Positions 45,975-55,354 of a stretch of 64,000 nucleotides of DNA are shown here, piece after piece. How positions within the stretch are numbered: position 1 is the first letter of the stretch; every line of letters begins with the position of its first letter. This stretch comes from Alkalihalobacterium elongatum (lineage in GTDB: Bacteria; Bacillota; Bacilli; Bacillales; Bacillaceae_F): contig NZ_WMKZ01000001.1 in NCBI RefSeq assembly GCF_019024285.1, positions 372,001 through 436,000 of the forward strand. Reading direction: 5' to 3'. The notes beneath the pieces were generated by a model. The model was given only the letters and a program-made list of their open reading frames with translations, was not told where the DNA came from and did not search any database. Position numbers and translations under genes: made by a program.

Positions 45975-46618
45975 CGCTCACCCTCCCACTCTTTGTAAAA
46001 TTGCTCAAGAAACTGCTCCATTTGTTGATGCCGTCCTTCGGCTAGTTGTTTTCCGTAGGCAGTATTCATTAAATTTTTTAATTTTAACAGCTTCTCATAG
46101 AAATGATTAATAGCGGTATTGTCTCGCTTTTGATATTCTTCTTTACTCATTCCCTCTCTCGATTTAATAGCTGGGTCATAAATAATATTTCCTTTTGCAC
46201 CTCCAAAAGCAAACGTCCTTGCAATACCAATTGCTCCGAGTGCATCGAGACGGTCTGCATCTTGAACAACCATACCCTCTAATGTTTTCATCCTAGGCTG
46301 TCCACCACCCTTAAATGACATTGAGGCAATAATCTGTAGTATATGTTGTGTTGACTCTTGTTCTACTTCAATGTCATTTAGCCACTTTTCAACTTTTTTC
46401 AAGCCTGCTTCTTCACTCTCATTAAACTTTTCATCAGCAATGTCATGAAGAAGTGCTGCCATTTCACAAATGAATGCATCTGCTCCTTCTACATTTGCAA
46501 TTTTCTTTGCTAGCTTTGTGACACGGTAAATATGCCACCAATCATGGCCACTAGCTTCACCACTTAATTCATTATGTACGTAAGTTTCTGTTTGTTTTAG
46601 TTTGTCTTCCATCGTCAT
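45971..46618 (-). CDS. HD-domain hydrolase (YpgQ/YedJ family)
   Basis: A 215-residue phosphohydrolase. Metal ligands His25 of GHDWWHIYRV, the HD pair of ALLHDIADEKF and Asp of VVQDADRLDALGAIGIARTF are in the expected order. Close relatives such as B. subtilis YpgQ act as nucleotide pyrophosphohydrolases. GGTGAGG precedes the ATG. Downstream of the small unknown gene with a 27-nt gap, so possibly in the same transcript. Confidence 0.88.
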   Translation of the reverse strand: MTMEDKLKQTETYVHNELSGEASGHDWWHIYRVTKLAKKIANVEGADAFICEMAALLHDIADEKFNESEEAGLKKVEKWLNDIEVEQESTQHILQIIASMSFKGGGQPRMKTLEGMVVQDADRLDALGAIGIARTFAFGGAKGNIIYDPAIKSREGMSKEEYQKRDNTAINHFYEKLLKLKNLMNTAYGKQLAEGRHQQMEQFLEQFYKEWEGER

Positions 46619-46645
46619 GTTTTCCTCACCTTTAACCTAAAGTTT

Positions 46646-47023
46646 CTATCTTACATATTCGGCTTCATATGAGTTTTCGCCCGCATGAACAGCTAACAAC
46701 GTATTTGCATATCCAACAAGACGATTAATTAACTCATCACAAATGGCATATAAAAGTGGTTGCCATTCATTTTTATAAAGCATTGGATCATCCATAATAA
46801 TCGTTGTATTTATAAATATATCACGGTTGCCTTGCAGGTCATAGTGGATGATCGCTTTTCCTGCTGCACCACCAGTCTTCGGATCCTTATAATTCTTTAA
46901 AAAGATATACCACTCTTCAGCAGTAGCGGAACGAAAATTTTTGGTAAAGGTCATGTTAACAATTTCCTCATCGATTTTTCCCTTCATTTCTGTACTAACT
47001 AAATCCACAATCTTCTTATCCAT
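46646..47023 (-). CDS. Conserved-looking 125-residue protein of unknown function
   Basis: Not recognised. The sequence is soluble and without signal peptide; two striking stretches are FRSATAEEWYIFLKNYKDPKTGGAAGKAII and FINTTIIMDDPMLYKNEW. A strong GGGGGGTGAT ribosome binding site precedes the ATG. It lies just before the HD hydrolase gene on the same strand and after a terminator. It may be a small enzyme partner; no function is claimed. Confidence 0.6.
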   Translation of the reverse strand: MDKKIVDLVSTEMKGKIDEEIVNMTFTKNFRSATAEEWYIFLKNYKDPKTGGAAGKAIIHYDLQGNRDIFINTTIIMDDPMLYKNEWQPLLYAICDELINRLVGYANTLLAVHAGENSYEAEYVR

Positions 47024-47062
47024 TACTGATCACCCCCCTTTAAAATAGATATGTCTGCCCTC

Positions 47063-47102
47063 AAAAAAAACACCTTCTCTTGTTTTTATTCTCGAGAAGG
47101 TG
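47063..47102 (-). terminator. Terminator after the acidic protein gene
   Basis: CACCTTCTC/GAGAAGGTG, perfect 9-bp stem with a 14-nt loop, followed on the minus strand by eight T. Confidence 0.9.
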
Positions 47103-47116
47103 CTATGTAAAGTGAG

Positions 47117-47806
47117 TTACGAATCAAAACCGTCCATGGCTTCCATGTTACTTTCAATTAGTTCGATTATGGTCCCAGCTTCCTCTTTACTGAAGATAAA
47201 GTTACTCTCATCTTCTAACAATTCATTGTCTTCTGTTTTAATACGGTTAACTCGGCGAAGGATTCCATCTCCTGTATCATGAATTACACCGAATTGGTAC
47301 GAAACTTCAACTTCATCCATATACGTATATGCCATTACCTCCGGAGTTGTCCATTCAACATCGACTACAATCTCCTCATAATCTTCGTCATCATGATCCT
47401 CTAAGTCGTCCATTAATTCGGCATCATCTTCAAGAAGAATCGCATCTTCATCATCTTCATCATCTTCCTCAACAATTTCTTCTACTAGTTCAAATTCATC
47501 TAAAAAATCATGGAACGTTTCATGAACCGCTTCAATGATGTCCTCAATATCGGGAAGTAATGTCCGCGATGTTTGTTCAGCTTCTATATCAAACTCTTCC
47601 ATGTAAAATTCTTCGTTATGAGGGTCAAAAAATAACGTGCAAAAAAACTCTCGTTCATTGTCTTCCATTTCAACAAAACATTCAATCCTTGGGTGTTTAG
47701 CAGCTCGATCTACAGTAATATGCCCCATCTCATCATATTCCTCGCAAATGGACTCCATATAGTCCTGTAATTCTCCACAAACTCGATCAAACCACTCTAA
47801 TGACAT
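47117..47806 (-). CDS. Very acidic protein of unknown function
   Basis: A 229-residue soluble protein not recognised. About residues 110-145 are a tract of Glu and Asp (IVEEDDEDDEDAILLEDD and following), and the overall charge is strongly negative. Both ends contain predicted alpha/beta structure (HPRIECFVEMEDNEREFFCTLFFDPH; WTTPEVMAYTYMDEVEVSYQFGVI). The ATG at 47806 is chosen because GGGAAG lies 8 nt upstream. It is the second-last gene before a terminator. Could bind basic proteins or metal; unknown. Confidence 0.65.
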   Translation of the reverse strand: MSLEWFDRVCGELQDYMESICEEYDEMGHITVDRAAKHPRIECFVEMEDNEREFFCTLFFDPHNEEFYMEEFDIEAEQTSRTLLPDIEDIIEAVHETFHDFLDEFELVEEIVEEDDEDDEDAILLEDDAELMDDLEDHDDEDYEEIVVDVEWTTPEVMAYTYMDEVEVSYQFGVIHDTGDGILRRVNRIKTEDNELLEDESNFIFSKEEAGTIIELIESNMEAMDGFDS

Positions 47807-47900
47807 GAGAAACACTTCCCTTCTTGAGATATCCCTTTTATTATTCCTTTCATTCCATTTTTTGTTCGTGGTACTTTATCCCATTCATTAGTTCCATTTA

Positions 47901-48749
47901 TTAACCTAACCATGCTAATAGTTGCTTATATTGTTTTTTTGCATCTGCATAACCAAGTTCATACAAGGCTAAGAGGCGATTTTGCTTACGTTCTATACGA
48001 CTTACTGGAATTTCTAAGCTAGGCTTGATTACAAAAGCATAACCAGAACTTTCCTTTTCCTCTAATTCGGCTAATGTATTGTTATAAACGAGATGACGCC
48101 TTTCTAGCAGTTCACCAATTTCAGGATATTGTCGATAAAAAAACTTAGCTAACCTTGCTGCTTTACTAGGTTTTCTCCTGAAATCCTCTGCTTTCGTCAT
48201 AATAACAACGTTCTTCCTAAAACCATCCTGGTGTGCCTTCCCAATAGGAATAGGATCAATCAGTCCTCCGTCCAACAAAGTTCTCCCATTATACGCTACA
48301 GTTGGAGCGACAAAAGGCAATGAACTCGAAGCTCGAATGATCGTTAAAATATCATCACCATGCTCTTGCTTGTTATAATAGATTGGCTGACCAGTATGGC
48401 AATCTGTTGTGCCTATGACAAACTGTTCTTCACCTTTTTTAAACGTTTCATAATCAAAGGGAATGATTTTGTTTGGTATTTCATCAAAAAGAAAATCCAT
48501 ACCAAAAAGTTGTCTTTTTAAAAGTAGGTTCCTAAATGAAATAAAGCGATGGTCACTCGCAAGTCCGACATTCACTTCTTTATTTCGTCCCTTTTGCCTC
48601 GATAAATAAGAAGCACCCATACAAGCGCCTGCGGAAACACCAATTACATATGGAAAAAACAGCTTTTGTTCTAAGAAATATTCTAGAACCCCAGCCGTAT
48701 AAAGCCCTCGCATTCCTCCACCTTCTAAAACTAGTCCAGTTGTATTCAT
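47901..48749 (-). CDS. Patatin-like phospholipase (RssA/YjjU family)
   Basis: A 282-residue alpha/beta hydrolase. GLVLEGGGMRGLYTAGVLEYFLE (about 5-27) holds the oxyanion glycine-rich loop, GVSAGACMGA (about 37-46) the nucleophile Ser in GxSxG, and LLDGGLIDPIPI (about 156-167) the catalytic Asp of the DGG dyad. It likely cleaves lipid acyl groups. GAGGTAATG precedes the ATG. Confidence 0.9.
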   Translation of the reverse strand: MNTTGLVLEGGGMRGLYTAGVLEYFLEQKLFFPYVIGVSAGACMGASYLSRQKGRNKEVNVGLASDHRFISFRNLLLKRQLFGMDFLFDEIPNKIIPFDYETFKKGEEQFVIGTTDCHTGQPIYYNKQEHGDDILTIIRASSSLPFVAPTVAYNGRTLLDGGLIDPIPIGKAHQDGFRKNVVIMTKAEDFRRKPSKAARLAKFFYRQYPEIGELLERRHLVYNNTLAELEEKESSGYAFVIKPSLEIPVSRIERKQNRLLALYELGYADAKKQYKQLLAWLG

Positions 48750-48831
48750 AACATTACCTCTTCAACATATTTTTCCTCTAACACAAGAATTTGCTAAACT
48801 AATAGTAATCTATTCCTAAGGAGTGGTCCAA

Positions 48832-49359
48832 TTGTTCGACCCGACCATTTATGAAAACTTAAAAGTTGTACTAGAAGGTGCTATATATGACCTTGACTTT
48901 GCTAACGAAATTCACGTAATAGATCGGTCAGACATGATGGATATGGCAAAAATGTCTAGAGAATTTACAATGCAATTTAAAACGGCAACAGCAAAAAGCA
49001 CCTATCCAATCGCTGAAGTTCGGCTTCTTTCAACCCTTCAAGATTTTGCAACAGAAAAAATCGAAGGTAATGAAAAAGCAGCTGGATCGGTCCTCGAAGT
49101 TCGTTTAATTACAACAATCCATGACGTAACAAAGGAGTGCCGTGAGATTGAGAAAAAACTCATGTACATATGGCATAACCGCCCAATTATCTCACAGAAC
49201 ATTTCATTTACTTATGGGAAAAACCAGCTCCTAGAAGATAATATTACGATCAGTTTCGGGCGCAAGATCAATGAAGATCAAATTAATGACTTCGAGCAGT
49301 TTCTTAACTTCACATTACTTTCCCTTCAATTTCTCGAGGACCTAAGTTTAATGAATTGA
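48832..49359 (+). CDS. Unknown 175-residue cytoplasmic protein
   Basis: Not recognised. It is alpha/beta and soluble, with stretches MFDPTIYENLKVVLEGAIYDLDF at the start and ISQNISFTYGKNQLLEDNITISFGRKINEDQ near the end. The start is TTG at 48832, with AAGGAG 8 nt upstream; the earlier GTG overlaps that site. Monocistronic, divergent from the patatin-like gene. Conserved spacing and good ribosome binding site support a real gene. Confidence 0.6.
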   Translation: MFDPTIYENLKVVLEGAIYDLDFANEIHVIDRSDMMDMAKMSREFTMQFKTATAKSTYPIAEVRLLSTLQDFATEKIEGNEKAAGSVLEVRLITTIHDVTKECREIEKKLMYIWHNRPIISQNISFTYGKNQLLEDNITISFGRKINEDQINDFEQFLNFTLLSLQFLEDLSLMN

Positions 49360-49498
49360 ATATAAGTGAATGTATTATTAGAAAAGACAAATGCTATTAG
49401 GTGAAATGCCACCGTTGCATAATAAATAAAAGTTTAACTCGGATCTTAGAAGTCCACATACACACACACTAAACAATTGACGAAAAGGATTGATAGGT

Positions 49499-50344
49499 TT
49501 GAAAAAAATCGCTTGGGTAACCGATAGTACTGCATACATTACAGAAGACTTAAAAAATCACCCTGATGTCTTTGTTATGCCTCTTGCAATTATTTTTGGT
49601 GATGTTGTTTATGAAGACGGCATTAGTTTAACAACAGAACAGCTATACGAAAAGATTAAACAATCAAAAGAGGTACCAAAGACCTCTCAGCCAGCTGTTG
49701 GAAAATTTGTTGAACTTTATGAAAAACTAAAAAATGACTATGAACAAGCTATAGCAATTCATATTTCAAGCAAATTAAGTGGTACATTGGATAGTAGTCG
49801 TTCAGCAAGTGAAATGGCAGAATTCCCAGTTGAAATCATCGATTCAAAATCAATGTCTTATGCTATAACCTCTTTATTAAATACAGGGATTGAGTTATCA
49901 GAGCAAGGAATGGATGGAGAAATGATCGCAAAAAAACTCCGAGAAGAAGCTGATAAGGGGGAAAATTACATTCTACTTGGCAGCCTCGAACAGTTTTATA
50001 AAGGCGGGAGAATGTCAGGTACTCAATTTTTATTAGGTAATCTTCTTCAAATTAAACCAATCATTCGAATTAATCAAAATGGTGAATTTGAAGTCTTTGA
50101 AAAAGTAAGGTCGGAGAAAAAAGCTGTTCGTCGTTTATTAGAGCTAGTTAACAATGCCTACAATGAACATTCTATAGGTGAAGTGCAAATTATGCATGGC
50201 AATGTTCGAGAAAAAGCGATTGCCTTAGAAAAAGAAATTAAAAATAAATACCCAAATATGAACATCGTAATTGGTGAAATCAGTTCAACAATTGCAGCTC
50301 ACGCTGGGGAAGGTACCGTCGCGATTATATGGCAGAACAAATAA
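49499..50344 (+). CDS. DegV-family (FakB-like) fatty-acid-binding protein
   Basis: A 281-residue EDD-fold protein. WVTDSTAYI (about 5-13) and DGISLTTEQLYEKIKQSKEVPKTSQPAVGKF (about 39-69) match the fatty-acid-binding pocket and the Thr/Ser-containing loop; ILLGSLEQFYKGGRMSG (about 159-175) is a further landmark. Such proteins carry fatty acids for FakA phosphorylation. The TTG at 49499 has AAAGGA 9 nt upstream; an earlier TTG at 49490 is too close to it. Confidence 0.88.
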   Translation: MKKIAWVTDSTAYITEDLKNHPDVFVMPLAIIFGDVVYEDGISLTTEQLYEKIKQSKEVPKTSQPAVGKFVELYEKLKNDYEQAIAIHISSKLSGTLDSSRSASEMAEFPVEIIDSKSMSYAITSLLNTGIELSEQGMDGEMIAKKLREEADKGENYILLGSLEQFYKGGRMSGTQFLLGNLLQIKPIIRINQNGEFEVFEKVRSEKKAVRRLLELVNNAYNEHSIGEVQIMHGNVREKAIALEKEIKNKYPNMNIVIGEISSTIAAHAGEGTVAIIWQNK

Positions 50345-50377
50345 AAAATTTTTTCATCAAAAAAGGAAATGAGTAAA

Positions 50378-50458
50378 GAGGCTGACTGTTTTGTTACTTC
50401 CCTATTCCTTGGAAGTTTTCACATTAAAGTTAGCCTCCTCATCCCTTTTTACATGTTC
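50378..50458 (+). terminator. Branched long-loop terminator after the DegV gene
   Basis: GAGGCTGACT pairs with AGTTAGCCTC (one G-U) around a 50-nt loop with the nested hairpin ACTTCC/GGAAGT; it is followed by T-rich sequence. It may serve the convergent sleL-like gene too. Confidence 0.7.
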
Positions 50459-50461
50459 TTT

Positions 50462-51751
50462 TTACACACGTTTTCTTACATTAAAATTTTCATCAATGAG
50501 TAACCAGTTTTGCGGGAAATCCCATCCTAAAACCCAATAATAAAATCCTCTTAATCCAAATTCTTTAACCAGGTCAAATTTAGCTTGCATACTTCTAGCA
50601 TCCTCAAACCACACTTCATGCTCTAACCCAGCTTCATCAACGTATGTGAAAAACGGCGATTGGGCAACTGGGTCATATTCAATTACTGCATTATAGGTTG
50701 CAGCTAGTCGGATCGCTTCCTGATGATCAATCGCCCGTGCTCTCGTTTCACCCTCTACAAAAGGTAAAGTCCAGTCGTAACCATAAAGAGGAATTCCCAT
50801 CATAATTTTATCATTCGGCATTTCTGACGCTGCATATTCAATTACACGTCTTACTTGATCGATCGGAGCTACTGCCATCGGTGGTCCACCTGTCCAGCCC
50901 CACTCATAAGTCATTAAAAATACAAAATCAGCATATTCACCGTGAGCTGCATAGTCATGACCTTCATATAGAACGCCTATCATACCAGGCTCTACTTGTG
51001 GGGCAAGTGCACTAGATAGAAAATAACCTCTTTCATCTAACCTTTCTTTTGCTTTTCGCATAAGTTCGTTGTATGCTTCACGGTTCTCTGCACCAAGGTA
51101 CTCTAAGTCAAAATCAAGTCCTAAATACCCTTTTTGTTCCATAATTGCTATTGCTTCATCCAATAATCGATTTTGCAGAGCCTCACTTTGTAAGACGGTT
51201 GTGACAAGTTCTGTATCAAATGCTCCATCTTGAATATTCGTGATAACCATTAATGGGACTATACCATTTTCATAAGCAATATTAATGATGGCTTGATCAT
51301 CTATTGGCGTTAATGTCCCATCTGGATTTAACTCATAGCTAAAAATCTGAAGAAATGTTAAGTACTCACCTACTGCATCAACTACTTCAGGCGATTCCTC
51401 ACCCGTAATTTGTAAATCAACATATGCACCTACATCAACTGTTGGTTTATCTAGAAATTGAGTTGGAATATACAATCTAAAACCAACAGGTAAGTTTTGA
51501 GGATCTTGAATTTGATTTACTTGAATAATCGTTTCCATTGGAATTTGATAACGTTGACTAATCAGCCATAAGCTTTCTCCTGGCTGAATGAAATGAAATC
51601 TGCCTACAATCGGAATGATTAATGCTTGACCGCTGACGAGTTGGTCAGGGTTTGGCAATTGATTTGCTTGAGCGATCGCATTTGCTGTTGTATTGTACGC
51701 TTGTGCGATCCCAAACAGCGATTCACCTGGTGAAACAACATGTATTTGCAC
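50462..51751 (-). CDS. sleL: Spore cortex-lytic N-acetylglucosaminidase, SleL/YaaH-like
   Basis: A 429-residue protein without a signal peptide: two N-terminal LysM domains (about 3-46 and 52-95), then a GH18 catalytic domain with the signature LGLDFDLEYLG (about 219-229), the last acidic residue being the catalytic Glu. B. subtilis YaaH and B. anthracis/B. cereus SleL have the same architecture and length, bind cortex peptidoglycan, and act during spore germination. GTG start with AGGAGG 8 nt upstream. Role in germination is inferred from architecture. Confidence 0.92.
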   Translation of the reverse strand: MQIHVVSPGESLFGIAQAYNTTANAIAQANQLPNPDQLVSGQALIIPIVGRFHFIQPGESLWLISQRYQIPMETIIQVNQIQDPQNLPVGFRLYIPTQFLDKPTVDVGAYVDLQITGEESPEVVDAVGEYLTFLQIFSYELNPDGTLTPIDDQAIINIAYENGIVPLMVITNIQDGAFDTELVTTVLQSEALQNRLLDEAIAIMEQKGYLGLDFDLEYLGAENREAYNELMRKAKERLDERGYFLSSALAPQVEPGMIGVLYEGHDYAAHGEYADFVFLMTYEWGWTGGPPMAVAPIDQVRRVIEYAASEMPNDKIMMGIPLYGYDWTLPFVEGETRARAIDHQEAIRLAATYNAVIEYDPVAQSPFFTYVDEAGLEHEVWFEDARSMQAKFDLVKEFGLRGFYYWVLGWDFPQNWLLIDENFNVRKRV

Positions 51752-52193
51752 AGCTTATCCTCCTAATGCCCAATATTTACCCTAACACTTTATTCAATAA
51801 AGGTAATTTATTGCCTGGCCATTAGAAGTTTTCGTTGAGAAGCTTTATAGGGTGCATTTATATATGAAATACTAAGCTTGAAAAAAGTCAAACGGTTTAA
51901 CACAGATAAATTTCAATTTTTAGGTTATTGTTAATTCTAAGTGACTTTTTAGGACTGAAAAATAACTTATTATGGAAACAGATTGATCTATGTTGCTTTT
52001 TAGGGCAGAGATATACGGTTTTATGGAAAATATTTCTAACTAAATAACTTTCCAACTAGGCAAAAACCACTTTATAGAAATACAAACACACCTCTCTAAG
52101 AAGACAGGTGTGTTAACATTCAAGGTTATAACGATCCATTACGTGCTAAACTGAAAATAAGCAATGCTATTTCTCCCTGCTATCTTCAGTTAC
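51752..52193. other. Intergenic region, sleL to ypcP
   Basis: About 440 bp AT-rich, without a gene. It holds the ypcP terminator (52083-52115) and an imperfect 34-bp direct repeat with a 51-bp period (about 51945-52029, sharing CTTTTTAGG and ATGGAAA). No sporulation promoter could be assigned. Confidence 0.45.
52083..52115 (-). terminator. Terminator after ypcP
   Basis: On the minus strand AACACACCT pairs with AGGTGTGTT, 14-nt loop, followed by TGTATTTCT. Confidence 0.7.
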
Positions 52194-53066
52194 TTAATGG
52201 ATCCCCATTTCTTTTAATAGCTTATTAAACTCAAGGATTTCAAATTGTTTTCTCACTTTTTCTGGATTGATCGTAAGTAATGCATCCTCAACTACACATT
52301 CAATGGGCACATCACAACGAATTTCTGCTAGTTTCCGTGAAAGGTGGAGCATGTCCAATTCATTTTCAATCTTCGTTCGCATCCCCTTAGGTAACTTTTC
52401 AAGGTTTTCAATAATAGCCTCAATTGTTTCATACTCTTTTAGTAGTTTGATCGCTGTCTTTTCACCGATACCTTTTACTCCAGGAAAATTATCACTTGAA
52501 TCACCCATTAACCCTTTTAAATCTATCATTTGATTTGGTGTTAAGCCTTTTTCTTCTAACAATTTTTCTGGTGTATAAACTTCATAATTAGACATACCTT
52601 TTTTCATAATAATAGAGTGAACTCGATCGTTTACAAGCTGCAAGCTGTCATGGTCTCCCGTTAGGATTTGTACATGCATCTCTGAACTATATTTTTTTGC
52701 TAATGACCCAATACAGTCATCTGCTTCAAATTGTTTAAGACCAATATTAGGGATGTCAAAACTAGAAACAACCTCTTTAACGAGATCAAACTGTGGAATT
52801 AACTCTTCAGGTGGCTCGCCTCGATTCGCCTTGTACTGATCATAAAGCTCTGTTCGAAATGTTTTACTGCCCATATCCCAGCAACAGATAACATGACTCG
52901 GTTCAAATGTTTGAATTGCATCCCACATATATTTAACAAATCCGTAGATGGCATTCGTAGGAACACCTGTGCTCGTTTTCATGATATATCCTCTATATGC
53001 TGTTGCGTAATAGCCTCTAAATAATAGAGCCATGCCATCTACTAGCATAAGATTTTTATTTTCCAA
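52194..53066 (-). CDS. ypcP: 5'-3' exonuclease (YpcP/ExoIX-like, flap endonuclease family)
   Basis: A 290-residue homologue of the PolA 5' nuclease domain. LMLVDGMALLFRGYYATA with the first catalytic Asp, VICCWDMGSKTFRTELYDQYKANRG, FEADDCIGSLAKKY and LTGDHDSLQLV hold the metal ligands; GLMGDSSDNFPGVKGIGEKTA is the helix-hairpin-helix. It removes RNA primers or flaps. The TTG at 53066 has AGGAG 8 nt upstream; the GTG at 53075 overlaps that site. Confidence 0.92.
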   Translation of the reverse strand: MENKNLMLVDGMALLFRGYYATAYRGYIMKTSTGVPTNAIYGFVKYMWDAIQTFEPSHVICCWDMGSKTFRTELYDQYKANRGEPPEELIPQFDLVKEVVSSFDIPNIGLKQFEADDCIGSLAKKYSSEMHVQILTGDHDSLQLVNDRVHSIIMKKGMSNYEVYTPEKLLEEKGLTPNQMIDLKGLMGDSSDNFPGVKGIGEKTAIKLLKEYETIEAIIENLEKLPKGMRTKIENELDMLHLSRKLAEIRCDVPIECVVEDALLTINPEKVRKQFEILEFNKLLKEMGIH

Positions 53067-53140
53067 AAAACTCACTCCTGACTTTTTAAAACGTACTTAT
53101 CTATCCTATCAAACCTTTTTAGAATTGAATAGAGAAAAGA

Positions 53141-53170
53141 GGAAGTGACCATTAATTGTCACTCCCTTCC
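53141..53170 (-). terminator. Probable terminator after the coiled-coil protein gene
   Basis: On the minus strand GGAAG-GGAGTGAC pairs with GGTCACTTCC, followed by TCTTTTC. The T-run is short. Confidence 0.5.
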
Positions 53171-53197
53171 TTTCATCTACTTAAATTGACTTGTCGA

Positions 53198-54136
53198 TCA
53201 AGCACTTTCTAGCGTTTCTCTTCTTTTTTTAACGATCTGATTATAGTTATCTGTTAGTAGATTTTTGTGTTCCTCTAATATTGACAATATTTCACGTACT
53301 TTTGCAGTTGTTTCTTCAGCTTGGTTTAAAGAGTCATTAATCTTGCCATGAACTAACCAATCAACGACGATACCATCAAAGAAATAATCAGCGAAGGTAA
53401 GGAAATTTCCGATCTCCATGTTGATGTGGAAGTGGTTTTCAATATCAAGAAGCTCCTCTTGAAATAAACGAAGCTGATTTTGTGCGTAATGAATTCTCTT
53501 TCGCGCATCATCTAAATGGCTATGTTTAATAGCTGTCGTAATCATACCCCCACCAAACATATCCCACGTCGACCACCCTTTTGCTTTATCAAGTGAATGA
53601 ATCGCACGCTGTAGTGCTGATAAAGCGGAAAGACCAGCTTTATTGGCCTCCTCGTATTCTTTTAAAGAAGAGCGAATGCTAGTTTCCTCATCACTAAGAA
53701 CGTAAAGCTCTCTACTTAATAATGAATGCTTATCATGAATTAAACGCTCTTTTTCGTCTAATAATTTTTTATACTCTACTTCCGCATTTCCAACTAACTG
53801 GAGCTTCGCCCGCCACTCTACTAATTCTTTTTTCAGATCTTCAATCGTTTCAACTGCTTCCTTATACTTTAGTTCTGCAGCAATCACTTCTTGTTTTTCC
53901 TGATCTAATTTCTCAAGCTTTTTCCCCATAATTGTAAAAAAGATGTTCGTTAATGAAATTCTCTCTAGCCTAGAAACATCCTTTTTTTCTTTTTGTAATT
54001 GGACGTAAAACTGATTTACTTTTTGTTGTTCTTCTTCTAAGTAAGCCTCGCTTCTTGCAATATGCTCTTCGTATTTTGCTTTTTTCCGCTTCTTTTCTTT
54101 GGCTTCGAATAGCCTCTCATTTAGTTCTGTGAACAC
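53198..54136 (-). CDS. Long coiled-coil protein of unknown function
   Basis: Not recognised. 312 residues, mostly alpha-helical with strong heptads (about 5-180: Glu/Lys/Gln-rich). A small globular section at about 185-225 (LDKAKGWSTWDMFGGGMITTAIKHSHLDDARKR) resembles conserved segments in proteins near PspA/LemA genes. No signal peptide or span. Start GTG at 54136 follows AGAGGTG. It is in line with LemA, M48 and PspA genes, so a membrane-stress role is likely but unproven. Confidence 0.65.
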   Translation of the reverse strand: MFTELNERLFEAKEKKRKKAKYEEHIARSEAYLEEEQQKVNQFYVQLQKEKKDVSRLERISLTNIFFTIMGKKLEKLDQEKQEVIAAELKYKEAVETIEDLKKELVEWRAKLQLVGNAEVEYKKLLDEKERLIHDKHSLLSRELYVLSDEETSIRSSLKEYEEANKAGLSALSALQRAIHSLDKAKGWSTWDMFGGGMITTAIKHSHLDDARKRIHYAQNQLRLFQEELLDIENHFHINMEIGNFLTFADYFFDGIVVDWLVHGKINDSLNQAEETTAKVREILSILEEHKNLLTDNYNQIVKKRRETLESA

Positions 54137-54251
54137 CGTCATCACCTCTACTTATTAATACGATATTCCCGTGAAAATGTTTCAACACCAAATAGTTTTT
54201 TCTTTTGGTACGAGTTACACGTTAACAATATTAGATTACTGTCCTAGACGT

Positions 54252-54554
54252 TCATATAATGTCATTAAACATTTTTTCTAATTCTGCTCTATTATGATAA
54301 ACAAAGTTAGCTAATTGAGCCTTTTTAAATGAGGGAGTAATGTGTAAATTCGGACTTAAGAACCGCAGTGTTTCATATGTATCGTCTAATTTTACCTGTA
54401 TATCAGCTTCTCTTCTTAACGGTGTCTTATTCGTTATAACGCGAATGGCAGTTCCATCGATTACCTTTTCAATCGTTTCATTCGTAATAGGTAAGCTTTT
54501 TAAGTGTAATTGGATAAAATGATGTGCTATATCTTCTTTATTTTCATTTAACAT
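54252..54554 (-). CDS. Small 100-residue protein of unknown function
   Basis: Not recognised. A soluble protein of helix-strand character (HHFIQLHLKSLPITNETIEKV; READIQVKLDDTYETLRFLSPNL). AAGGTGG precedes the ATG at a good distance. It lies between the PspA gene and the coiled-coil gene on the same strand, but a terminator separates it from PspA. Confidence 0.6.
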   Translation of the reverse strand: MLNENKEDIAHHFIQLHLKSLPITNETIEKVIDGTAIRVITNKTPLRREADIQVKLDDTYETLRFLSPNLHITPSFKKAQLANFVYHNRAELEKMFNDII

Positions 54555-54587
54555 GTGAGCACCACCTTCTCTTCAAAGATAAAAATG

Positions 54588-54623
54588 AACGTACTTTACT
54601 AGACAATCATAGCAAAGTACGTT
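54588..54623 (-). terminator. Terminator after the PspA gene
   Basis: On the minus strand AACGTACTTT pairs with AAAGTACGTT, 16-nt loop, followed by CATTTTTAT. Confidence 0.75.
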
Positions 54624-54636
54624 TTATCGTTCTTTA

Positions 54637-55305
54637 TTATTGAGCGTTATTTTCTCGTTGCTGTTTAATTCGCTCTAAAGCAGAAGAGCCATTTGGTTTA
54701 TCATATTTCTTAAACTGCTCCTCTATAGAGGTAGTAGAGTTTAACTGCTTAACAGCTTTTGATTTATTTAATCGCTCATTGGCACGTTCTTCATAACGAT
54801 TTAATGTATTGAGTGAACTATTTTTGTTGACTCGTTCAAATACTTTATTAATACTTTCATTTGCATCTGCCATTTTATGTTTAGCGACGATTGATGCTTT
54901 TTGAGATTTCACTTCAGCAATCGACTCCTGAAGCGATTCCAACTGATCTCGTAAAACCGATACTGTATCTGCCTGCTCTTCGGCTAGGGCGTGGAAATTT
55001 TCTTTTTCACCTAGGTTTTTTTCATATTGAACTGCCATTTCTTCTGCAGCTGCTTCATCACCTGCATCTAATGCGTTATTCACTCGATTTAACCATTTTT
55101 CAGCTTCTTTTTCTGCTTGGCTTGCTAAACCTTCTAACCGTTTTTGTTCTGCCATAGCTCCAGCTACCCCATCTCGAGCTTCTGTATAGGCACTTTCTAA
55201 ATCTCTGATCTTTTGGTTTAAGACATTTTCCACATTTTCCATTGAATCAATTGCAGCATGAGCGTTTCCTTTAATTAACGTAACTAATCTTCCGAAAATA
55301 GACAT
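54637..55305 (-). CDS. pspA: PspA/IM30-family phage-shock protein
   Basis: A 222-residue ESCRT-III-like coiled-coil protein. It starts MSIFGRLVTLIKGNAHAAIDSMENVENVLNQKIRDLE, the amphipathic membrane-binding helix followed by the family's long hairpin; C-terminal helices follow with a Ser/Asn-rich tail. It oligomerises on damaged membranes. AAAGGAG precedes the ATG. The neighbouring M48 protease and LemA genes on the same strand (49-nt gap) point to an envelope-stress operon. Confidence 0.92.
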   Translation of the reverse strand: MSIFGRLVTLIKGNAHAAIDSMENVENVLNQKIRDLESAYTEARDGVAGAMAEQKRLEGLASQAEKEAEKWLNRVNNALDAGDEAAAEEMAVQYEKNLGEKENFHALAEEQADTVSVLRDQLESLQESIAEVKSQKASIVAKHKMADANESINKVFERVNKNSSLNTLNRYEERANERLNKSKAVKQLNSTTSIEEQFKKYDKPNGSSALERIKQQRENNAQ

Positions 55306-55354
55306 TTTAACAAAACTCCTTTTAATATATTTTTTGCAATATATAGTGTCTAGC

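Noticed and set aside
51945-52029. Imperfect 34-bp direct repeat with 51-bp period
   Set aside because: Only about 26 of 34 positions agree in AT-rich DNA; chance similarity is likely.
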